Program-made: the position numbers and the translations under genes | Shown here: positions 8,248-14,740 of the stretch, in pieces | Position numbering within the stretch: position 1 is the first letter of the stretch | Layout of the letters: every line of letters starts with the position of its first letter | The notes under the pieces: generated by a model | The model's input: only the letters and a program-made list of their open reading frames with translations | The model's database searches: none | What the model was told of the DNA's origin: nothing | Virus record (IMG/VR): IMGVR_UViG_3300017917_004642 | Span: 1-64,000 of that record | Strand: one strand, 5' to 3' | From: a virus | DNA: 64,000 nucleotides

Positions 8248-8755
8248 GAGGATCATAATAGTAGGAAAGGGCGGATCTGGTAAGGACCATCTTAGAAAGT
8301 CTCTTTCTGAAATTGGCTATAAATATTGCGTGTCTCACACTTCAAGACCGCCTAGACAAGGAGAAGAAAATGGGGTTGATTATTTCTTTGTAGATCTTAA
8401 TGAAGTTTCAGATCCGAAATTTCTAGAAAAGAATTTCTACGAGTATGTTATGTTCAATGGATGGTTTTATGGAACATCAATTCCAGAATTTAAAAAAAGC
8501 GATCTGTTAATCATGACGCCATCGGGTGTAGAAAAGCTAAAACCAGAGGACAGGAAAGAATCCCATATAATCTATTTAGATATCTCTGAGAATATCAGAA
8601 GAGAAAGACTATTATCTAGAAATGATGCGGATAATGCTGAAAGAAGAATAAAGACAGATCATGAAGATTTCTTAAACTTCACTGACTATGACGATCGAAT
8701 CACGGATCCGTTTTTTGATCTTCAAACAATTCTAACTGATTACACAAAAAAATAA
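8240..8755 (+). CDS. Guanylate-kinase-like protein
   Basis: Predicted to phosphorylate GMP/dGMP for dNTP supply. The ATG at 8240 is preferred over the upstream in-frame ATG at 8213 because it gives the usual MNKRIIIVGKGGSGK start and a short ATGA-type overlap; this gives 171 residues. The P-loop is GKGGSGKD (9-16), with Asp in place of the usual Ser/Thr after Lys. The GMP-binding block SHTSRPPRQGEENGVDYFFV (32-51) is typical of guanylate kinases. The lid and C-terminal parts are shorter than in cellular enzymes. The odd P-loop residue leaves some doubt about full activity. Confidence 0.82.
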   Translation: MNKRIIIVGKGGSGKDHLRKSLSEIGYKYCVSHTSRPPRQGEENGVDYFFVDLNEVSDPKFLEKNFYEYVMFNGWFYGTSIPEFKKSDLLIMTPSGVEKLKPEDRKESHIIYLDISENIRRERLLSRNDADNAERRIKTDHEDFLNFTDYDDRITDPFFDLQTILTDYTKK

Positions 8756-8760
8756 AAGAT

Positions 8761-9900
8761 ATGATAAATGTGTGTGTTGATGGAAATTATATTTTCCACA
8801 AGACCTTTGGCGTTTTCGGCGGATATGGATCTAAGGATCCAGCTGAAGTCCTGAAAACAAAGGGAGAGCAAGCTATGTTCATCAAAAAGATTGCTACTGA
8901 TTTGTGCTCAAGCCTTAAAATGATACCGACTGGAGGAAGATTAATCTTTACTATAGATAGCAAAAGCTGGAGAAAAGATGTTGAGATAGAGGATGGAGGA
9001 TATAAGTCAAATCGGGTAAAGGATGAAAATGTAGATTGGTCTATTTTTTATGATCTTATGCTTGATTTCGGTAAACAGCTTGAAAAGATGGGTTTTATTT
9101 TTTCTAAAGTCGAGGGAGCAGAGGGTGATGACCTATTGTATTTCTGGGCGGATCACTTCAATAAATCCGGTGAGGATTGCATTATAATTTCTGGCGATAA
9201 GGACATGCACCAGATGGCTAGGTATACTGGTAAAAATTGGACTGCTGTATGGAATAGCAATTCAAAGAACAATGTAATTTCTGTACCACAAGGATGGGAA
9301 GAAAATTGGCTAAATTCATCAGGCCCAGTTTCAGTTTTTGAAATGTCTGACATAATGGCTCCTGATAAAAATAAGATGAAGGAATTCCTGACCAAAGTTT
9401 CGTTAGAAACTATTAATCCCAGAGACTTTATTTTCAATAAAATGCTAATTGGTGATAAGGGTGATGCAGTTCCTAGCATTTGGGAATTCGAACCAACCCC
9501 GGGAAAAAATTCCAAGCTTTCTCCCAAAAAAGCTGAATCTATTATGGAGTCTTTGTCTCAATCGAAATGGGGAGACTGTTCATTCAATTATCTTTTATCT
9601 GATAGTGAATTTTTAGATTGGGTCTCTGGGTACACACTTCGTCTTATGAAGGATGTTGATAACAGAGAAAACAGAGATAAAGTAACCAAAAATTTACTAA
9701 GAAATTATACGTTAATGTGGCTTGACCATTCGGTTATACCAGACTGGGTAACTCAGAAAGCTCAAAATGAAATCGAAAGAGGAATGAGTCTTCCTAGGAA
9801 ATCTATAACGTTAGATAGAATTAAAATTCTAGATGGAACTGAATGGGCAACTGCTCAGTCTGCACCTAAAACATTTGATCCGTTCGCTGACTTTATTTAA
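8761..9900 (+). CDS. rnh: 5'-3' exonuclease / RNase H, FEN family
   Basis: Flap/5'-nuclease that removes RNA primers and flaps on the lagging strand. 379 residues. The acidic metal-binding positions of the FEN/T4 RNase H family are visible: D7 (CVDGNY), D66 (TIDSKSWRK), E118 and D123-D124 (EGAEGDDLLYF) and D146/D148 (ISGDKDMHQM). The middle region NKMLIGDKGDAVPSI corresponds to the helix-hairpin-helix/IGDxxDxxP part. It lies directly after the guanylate-kinase gene with a 5-bp gap and belongs to the replication block. Confidence 0.88.
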   Translation: MINVCVDGNYIFHKTFGVFGGYGSKDPAEVLKTKGEQAMFIKKIATDLCSSLKMIPTGGRLIFTIDSKSWRKDVEIEDGGYKSNRVKDENVDWSIFYDLMLDFGKQLEKMGFIFSKVEGAEGDDLLYFWADHFNKSGEDCIIISGDKDMHQMARYTGKNWTAVWNSNSKNNVISVPQGWEENWLNSSGPVSVFEMSDIMAPDKNKMKEFLTKVSLETINPRDFIFNKMLIGDKGDAVPSIWEFEPTPGKNSKLSPKKAESIMESLSQSKWGDCSFNYLLSDSEFLDWVSGYTLRLMKDVDNRENRDKVTKNLLRNYTLMWLDHSVIPDWVTQKAQNEIERGMSLPRKSITLDRIKILDGTEWATAQSAPKTFDPFADFI

Positions 9901-9901
9901 G

Positions 9902-10336
9902 ATGGAATTATTCGATATAATTAAAACTATATTCAAATCTGATAAAGATTGGAAGAACGTAGGAAGAAATGACAAGGTTAGAAATTTCTTTATGATAAAT
10001 CGAATTATGTCTATCCAATTCCCTGCTCAGGCAAATCAGTTTAATCATACGAAAGTTTCTCCTAGACCGGTAGTAGATTGGTGGCACAACACTTTGTCTA
10101 AGCACTACAGCAAACAGCCAAGCTGGATTTTTACAAGCACCAAAAAGAAAGCTAAAACGGAGGAAAAGAAAGATCCCGAAATTTATTCAGCTGCAGAAGA
10201 ATTTATAATTAAAAGATTTGAGATATCTAAGAGAGAAATCTCAGATCTAAAGAAATTCTATCCTGAGAAATACCAAACGTGGATAAAATCAATAAATGAC
10301 CAGATAGGATCTGTTTCAAAAAAAGAAGATATATAA
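9902..10336 (+). CDS. Hypothetical basic protein, replication block
   Basis: 144 residues, beginning with the ATG one base after the stop of the FEN gene. Earlier in-frame starts would overlap that gene heavily. The protein is basic with a tryptophan pair (VVDWWHNTL, about 59-67), a lysine-rich linker and a helical C-terminus. The position just after rnh would suit an accessory replication factor, but I cannot assign a family. Confidence 0.65.
   Translation: MELFDIIKTIFKSDKDWKNVGRNDKVRNFFMINRIMSIQFPAQANQFNHTKVSPRPVVDWWHNTLSKHYSKQPSWIFTSTKKKAKTEEKKDPEIYSAAEEFIIKRFEISKREISDLKKFYPEKYQTWIKSINDQIGSVSKKEDI
10328..10335 (+). promoter_or_regulatory. Weak candidate GATATATA site
   Basis: GATATATA overlapping the last codons and stop of the preceding gene, 17 bp before the ATG at 10353. 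It matches the late motif, but the downstream gene is not obviously a late gene, so this may be coincidence. Confidence 0.3.
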
Positions 10337-10352
10337 AGTAATTACTTTCCTT

Positions 10353-10895
10353 ATGCACAAAGATTTTCAAAAATTGATCGATAAATTAATCCAAAGTTTA
10401 GATTGGGATTCGATATTTACTATTCACCAGGCATTCAAATTTGGTGTTGGTGAAGGTAGCGAAGTCATTCCTGGCTTAAAGAGGAAGGTATTTAGCGAAA
10501 ACCTATCGAAAAACGATATTAAAAACGAGCTAAAGACACTCTTGAAGTTTGTTATCGAGAATGATTTAAACAAGATGGTATATGGACAGTGGATGATCTT
10601 TTGGTTCAACCAGGAGTGGGATATTGACCAGGAACTGGAAATGGGAGAAGACATTGATGAGGATGAAGAAATGGAGATTGAATTCTATATTACCGAGTCC
10701 AGAATTGAAGTGATCTATGCTCCTCAAAGAATTTGTCTAACTGTCGATGCTAACTCTGGTCAACTTCCTGTTGCTGCACAATCTGATTATTCAACTTTAC
10801 AATCTATGCTGGAAAAAGCTCTTGCAAAAGAAGACTATGAATTAGCACAAAAACTTCAAGAAATCTTAAAGCTCACAAATAACACTGAGCAGTGA
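10353..10895 (+). CDS. Acidic protein with C-terminal UVR motif
   Basis: 180 residues. The last third (STLQSMLEKALAKEDYELA..., about 147-176) fits the UVR motif, a two-helix element of UvrB, UvrC and some stress proteins used for protein-protein contact. The rest is acidic (EDIDEDEEMEIEFYI, about 98-112) and not assigned. No helicase or nuclease domain is present, so this is not UvrB or UvrC itself. It sits beside repair genes; an adaptor role is possible but is an inference. Confidence 0.65.
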   Translation: MHKDFQKLIDKLIQSLDWDSIFTIHQAFKFGVGEGSEVIPGLKRKVFSENLSKNDIKNELKTLLKFVIENDLNKMVYGQWMIFWFNQEWDIDQELEMGEDIDEDEEMEIEFYITESRIEVIYAPQRICLTVDANSGQLPVAAQSDYSTLQSMLEKALAKEDYELAQKLQEILKLTNNTEQ

Positions 10896-10921
10896 GATAA
10901 ATACAATAAATAAGTTTTACT

Positions 10922-11404
10922 TTGAATCACATTTTAACCATAAACGAATATTTTGACTCCGGTATCTTTGGTGATACGTATGGATATGGCGGTGCTAATG
11001 GAATCTTCAAAGTTACTTATAAACCGTATAGGGATCTTGCGGTTACCGTAGGACCAGATCCTAACGTACCCAGAGATATTGAAGGATCTAAATTTCAGGT
11101 TGGTGACATTGTATTAGGCATTCCTTTAAATTCTAAAAAGAAGGTGGCAGGGATGGTAGTAAAAAATGTAAGAACACCGGACAATAAAAGCTATAGATAT
11201 TTTGTTCAAGTTCATCAAAGAGGTAAAAAGGATGAAAATGTCCTTGAGCTAGTTCCAGATACTGTTGAATTTGTCGATATGGGAGATAAAGGTCATAGAC
11301 AAGTAGTTTCTCAGTACAAGTTTAACAATTTACCTGCTGACGTTTATAACTCTAAAACAGTTTACAATAACCCTGGACTGGGTATTGAAGCTGTTGGTGG
11401 ATAA
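10922..11404 (+). CDS. Hypothetical, possible packaged protein
   Basis: 160 residues starting at TTG. The N-terminus HILTINEYFDSG resembles the short targeting-like leaders seen on head proteins elsewhere in this window, with I7-N8-E9 as a possible prohead-protease site. A central segment FQVGDIVLGIPLNSKKKVAGMV (about 59-80, given here as key residues) looks like a small SH3/KOW-type beta barrel. Function unknown. The TTG start is inferred because no ATG gives a comparable length. Confidence 0.6.
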   Translation: MNHILTINEYFDSGIFGDTYGYGGANGIFKVTYKPYRDLAVTVGPDPNVPRDIEGSKFQVGDIVLGIPLNSKKKVAGMVVKNVRTPDNKSYRYFVQVHQRGKKDENVLELVPDTVEFVDMGDKGHRQVVSQYKFNNLPADVYNSKTVYNNPGLGIEAVGG

Positions 11405-11438
11405 GGAACTTTCCTAGACTTATTCTCTAGAGATCTAG

Positions 11439-12326
11439 ATGATTCTGAGTAAAACCCCACACAAGTTGGGATGCGTTATTAAAAACAATCTTACCGCATT
11501 TGATCCTAATACAGGCAGATTCGAGTTTGTTGAAAAAATTCTAAATTGCGTTGAGTCTAACCATAAACTTGGTATCGAATTAACATGTTTTGAATTACCT
11601 CAGGATAGCTCAGGTTTCCCAGACTTTTGTGTTGTTGAAGAGGATGAAATTGAAAACGATATCTTAGATAAATTAGCTTTCTTTGTTAGGAATAGCTCAC
11701 ATAAAATTTTCTTTATGCTACCTCAGCACTATTTTCTGGGAAGCCAAATAGAATCTGTTGTGTCTGATACCTCAGCTTTACTTTACAAGATTTCATATTT
11801 TCTTGAACATCTTGGTATTCAATCATCTTCAATAATAATTAGAATTGGTAGTGCATACGGGAATAGAAAAACGACTATGACCCGTTTTAACACAGAAGTT
11901 AATGGATTACATTCCGGTGTAAGAAAATTATTGTGCGTAACAAACGATGAAAAGCCAAGCCTTTTCTCTGTAACTGATCTTATGTCGGGTGTTTTTTACT
12001 CTACAAATTTACCTATTTGCTTTCGATTTCTTCCACATCAGTTTAATTCTGGCGGACTGTCTGCCAGAGAGGCTTTGTTCCTAAGCTGTTCGACGTGGCA
12101 GGATGGAGTTAAACCAATTTTCATCCACGCAGAATCGAATGAATGCGACGAGAATGGATTAGCCTTATCGGTTTCTCCTAGCCCTTTACTTAAACATAGG
12201 ATACCAACTTTTGGTCTGGATGTTGATGTTATTATTGACAATTCGGATCCAAAAAATTCCTGTATTAAGTACCTGGCAGAATCATACGGTCTTAAACCGA
12301 TGGTTATAAATAAAGTCTCAAAGTAA
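11439..12326 (+). CDS. UvsE/UVDE-like TIM-barrel protein, altered active site
   Basis: 295 residues resembling UV damage endonuclease (UvsE). Corresponding segments are IIRIGSAYGNRKTTMTRF (133-150), LLCVTNDEK (164-172), LPICFRFLPHQFNSGG (191-206) and CSTWQDGVKPIFIHAES (217-233). Active UVDE enzymes carry His/Glu/Asp metal ligands in these segments. Here, by recalled motif comparison, the HLGG His is R135, the ENDE first Glu is T168, the Asp before LHH is R196 and its first His is P199; H230 is kept. It may thus bind DNA or metal differently, or be a dead paralogue. It is followed by an Fpg-like gene, making a repair pair. Confidence 0.7.
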   Translation: MILSKTPHKLGCVIKNNLTAFDPNTGRFEFVEKILNCVESNHKLGIELTCFELPQDSSGFPDFCVVEEDEIENDILDKLAFFVRNSSHKIFFMLPQHYFLGSQIESVVSDTSALLYKISYFLEHLGIQSSSIIIRIGSAYGNRKTTMTRFNTEVNGLHSGVRKLLCVTNDEKPSLFSVTDLMSGVFYSTNLPICFRFLPHQFNSGGLSAREALFLSCSTWQDGVKPIFIHAESNECDENGLALSVSPSPLLKHRIPTFGLDVDVIIDNSDPKNSCIKYLAESYGLKPMVINKVSK

Positions 12327-12372
12327 TTTTTTATTTACGACTTAAGAGCATAAGTTTGTAAAAAGAAAAAAA

Positions 12373-13167
12373 ATGCCAGAATTAGCCGAGCTGAAATTAA
12401 CAGCAGATTTTATAAACCGACATTCTGAAGGTAAAGTTTTCCATTCAATTTGGAAAAACCCAGTGCACAAAGGTAATGAAGTTAGGTTTTCATATCCCTT
12501 TGAATTGAAAGCATTCTCAAGAGGAAAGGAACTAATGCTTCAGGTTTTTGCTGCTGATTGTTTTTTAACCGATGCCAATAACGAGTTTATCCCTTTAATG
12601 ATGACCATGGGCATGTCAGGTCATTTCCAATGGGCACATAAAAACGACAGACCTAAACACACCCACCTTGCTTTCGATTGTGATGAAGATAGTCTTTGTT
12701 TTGTAGACGTTAGAAGGTTTGGCAGATGGAATTTTGGGTGGTGGAATTCAAACAGAGGTCCAGATCCAACATTGAACTTCAACGAATTTGTTGAGAACAT
12801 ACAGAAAAAAGGATTGCAGAGTAAAGAATTCCAAAAGCCAATTCACGAGGTACTGATGAACCAAACTTACTTTAACGGGATTGGAAATTATCTTAGAGCA
12901 GAGATTCTTTATAGAGTTGATTGCAATCCTTTCGTTTCTGCCGAGAGAGCAATAAAAGAACATCCAGAAATCTTGGACCTTTGTAGAGACATTCCTCTTC
13001 TATCGTACAGTCTGGGCGGGGGTAGGTTAAAAGATTGGAAAAACCCGAATGGAGAGGAGCCACCAAAAAATTGGGGCGAATTCATGAAATGTTATGCAAT
13101 CAAAGGAATGGAAAAAATACAGGATAAAAACGGTCGTACTTTTTGGTACGATCCCAAATGGAAATAA
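12373..13167 (+). CDS. Fpg/Nei-type DNA glycosylase, zinc-less
   Basis: Base-excision repair glycosylase/lyase for oxidised bases. 264 residues. The N-terminal PELAE follows Met, so Pro2 is the predicted nucleophile and Glu3 the acid. K52 sits in SRGKELML, TMGMSGHF is at about 78-85, DVRRFGRW is at 112-119, and the helix-two-turn-helix block NQTYFNGIGNYLRAEIL is at 163-179. The C-terminal zinc finger of bacterial Fpg is missing its cysteines; in its place is GMEKIQDKNGRTFWYDP, keeping the key arginine (R255). This resembles the zinc-less finger of plant and NEIL1-type members. Confidence 0.87.
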   Translation: MPELAELKLTADFINRHSEGKVFHSIWKNPVHKGNEVRFSYPFELKAFSRGKELMLQVFAADCFLTDANNEFIPLMMTMGMSGHFQWAHKNDRPKHTHLAFDCDEDSLCFVDVRRFGRWNFGWWNSNRGPDPTLNFNEFVENIQKKGLQSKEFQKPIHEVLMNQTYFNGIGNYLRAEILYRVDCNPFVSAERAIKEHPEILDLCRDIPLLSYSLGGGRLKDWKNPNGEEPPKNWGEFMKCYAIKGMEKIQDKNGRTFWYDPKWK

Positions 13168-13169
13168 AA

Positions 13170-13880
13170 ATGATAGCAAAAGAAATTTTAAATAAGTGTC
13201 TCTTTTTTGACGTTGAAACCGCTGGGTGTGCACCAGACTATGAACATCTTAAGAATGAAAACCCAAGACTTGCTAAGCTTTTCAACAGAAGACTAAAATA
13301 CTATCAAGGAACACCAGAGTTCCAGAATTCCACTATAGATGAGGTCTTTTTGAGTAAATCTGGATTAGAACCAGAATACGCAAAAATAGTCTGCGTTTCT
13401 TTTGGTACTCTGTTTATTGATTCTGATGGTGTACAAAAAAATAAACTGATCTCTTTTTACGGTGAAGACGAGACGGAAATTTTAATTAAATCAAACAAAG
13501 TTTTTTCAAATGCAGCATCGAAGGGAATGAAAATATGCGGCCACAACATTAAAGGATTCGATGTCCCATGTTTAGGAAAACGCATGCTTTACAATTCAAT
13601 TGAACCTGCTGGGATTCTTAACATCTGGGACAAGAAACCGTGGGAGGTCCCATTCCTGGACACATCTGAAGTCTTTTCTTTCGGATCGTGGTCTCAACAG
13701 AAATATCTAAGTCTTGATCTGCTGGCATGTTCTTTAGGTGTAGATTCACCCAAAGAGGATATCGACGGATCTCAAGTACACAACACATTTTGGCAAGAGA
13801 AAGACTACGAAAAGATAAAAATCTATTGTGAGAAAGACGTTGAAACAGTCATAAACGTCTTGAATAAGATTTCACACTAA
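13170..13880 (+). CDS. PolB-type DnaQ-like 3'-5' exonuclease
   Basis: Stand-alone DEDD exonuclease of the type related to the PolB proofreading domain. 236 residues from the ATG at 13170; an ATG at 13158 and a TTG at 13143 are in frame but overlap the glycosylase gene. Motif Exo I is FFDVETAG (D14, E16), Exo II is CGHNIKGFDVPCLGKR, and Exo III is YCEKDVETVINV near the C-terminus. SLDLLACSLGV precedes Exo III as in this family. It probably trims DNA ends in repair or proofreading. The gene ends just before a strong terminator hairpin. Confidence 0.87.
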   Translation: MIAKEILNKCLFFDVETAGCAPDYEHLKNENPRLAKLFNRRLKYYQGTPEFQNSTIDEVFLSKSGLEPEYAKIVCVSFGTLFIDSDGVQKNKLISFYGEDETEILIKSNKVFSNAASKGMKICGHNIKGFDVPCLGKRMLYNSIEPAGILNIWDKKPWEVPFLDTSEVFSFGSWSQQKYLSLDLLACSLGVDSPKEDIDGSQVHNTFWQEKDYEKIKIYCEKDVETVINVLNKISH

Positions 13881-13900
13881 ACCCGCTTTACTTTTTACTG

Positions 13901-13940
13901 AAAGATTGTTTGGATATATAGTCCAAACAATCTTTTTTTT
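13901..13940 (+). terminator. Strong hairpin terminator with promoter motif in its loop
   Basis: A perfect 14-bp stem (AAAGATTGTTTGGA, 13901-13914, pairing with 13922-13935) with loop TATATAG, followed by a T-run up to 13940. It should end transcription of the repair block. The stem end and loop together spell GGATATATAG, so the late-promoter octamer (13913-13920) lies inside the hairpin, and the next gene starts immediately after the T-run. Confidence 0.87.
13913..13920 (+). promoter_or_regulatory. Candidate late promoter GATATATA for head genes
   Basis: The octamer sits 20 bp before the GTG start at 13941, inside the terminator loop. Spacing is like that of the same motif upstream of other late units. 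Transcripts starting a few bases downstream would have a leader made largely of the U-run. Confidence 0.6.
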
Positions 13941-14729
13941 GTGGACCCAGTAAAAAGCTTTTCCGATTTTTTATTTGAGAACAAGGTAGGTTCTTTTTAT
14001 AACGATGAGTTAAATCCGAAGTTCTGGGATAAGCATGTTAATAAAGAGGGATCTGTTAAATACGAGTTCGATCCAATCGTCAGAAAAAAACTTCTGAAGA
14101 TAGCTGATGACTTCTTTTCCAAGTTTGGAGATTTATTAGGTGGTGCCAAAATACAGGATATCCAGCTCACTGGCTCGTTAGCAAATTTTAATTACACGGA
14201 TTATTCTGATCTAGATGTCCATGTCCTAATTAATTTTAGTGATGTTGATGCTCCGAAGGATTTGTTAAAGTCTGCAATAGACGGTATTAGATTTATTTGG
14301 AATCTAAGACATGATGTAATAATTAGAGGTCATGATGTGGAATTGTACCTACAGGATGCGAAAGAACCCCACGTAGCATCTGGTCTATTTTCACTAAAGG
14401 ATAACGAATGGATTAAAAAGCCAAAATTCGATCCTCCGACTGTAGATGATCAGGACGTACAGAAAAAATTTGATGGTATCGCTTCAGATATCAATCAGCT
14501 TGAATCCAAATTATTGCTTGTTAAAAACATGCCATCCGATGCAAAAGAACTTTACAAAAGAGCAAACAAGGTAAAGGAAAAATTGCAAAAGATGAGAAAA
14601 GAAGATCTTGCAAAGAATGGTGAATTCTCTGTTGGTAATCTTGCCTTTAAGAAGCTTAGAAATGAGGGATATATAGAAAAGCTCATAGATATTATCTCTG
14701 GAGCATATGGAAGAATCTACTCAGAATAA
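13941..14729 (+). CDS. Nucleotidyltransferase-fold protein, possibly packaged in head
   Basis: 262 residues from a GTG that follows the T-run directly; the next in-frame Met is far inside the protein. The motif LTGSLANFNYTDYSDLDVHV (76-95) is the GS...SDxD signature of the polymerase-beta-like nucleotidyltransferase fold (G78-S79, D90, D92). The N-terminus VKSFSDFLFENKVGS looks like a T4-type capsid-targeting leader, with L11-F12-E13 as possible protease site. If so, the enzyme would be carried in the head and delivered into the host, like T4 Alt in concept only. The substrate cannot be told. The C-terminal half is helical and basic. Confidence 0.72.
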   Translation: MDPVKSFSDFLFENKVGSFYNDELNPKFWDKHVNKEGSVKYEFDPIVRKKLLKIADDFFSKFGDLLGGAKIQDIQLTGSLANFNYTDYSDLDVHVLINFSDVDAPKDLLKSAIDGIRFIWNLRHDVIIRGHDVELYLQDAKEPHVASGLFSLKDNEWIKKPKFDPPTVDDQDVQKKFDGIASDINQLESKLLLVKNMPSDAKELYKRANKVKEKLQKMRKEDLAKNGEFSVGNLAFKKLRNEGYIEKLIDIISGAYGRIYSE

Positions 14730-14740
14730 AAGAAGCTAAA

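Noticed and set aside
7936-8256. 106-codon minus-strand ORF opposite a small hypothetical gene
   Set aside because: Mirror frame of the + strand gene, same length, hydrophobic biased composition and no context.
14669-14676. GATATATA near the end of the nucleotidyltransferase gene
   Set aside because: It is 64 bp before the next start and intragenic; the unit already has a promoter at 13913, so evidence is too weak.
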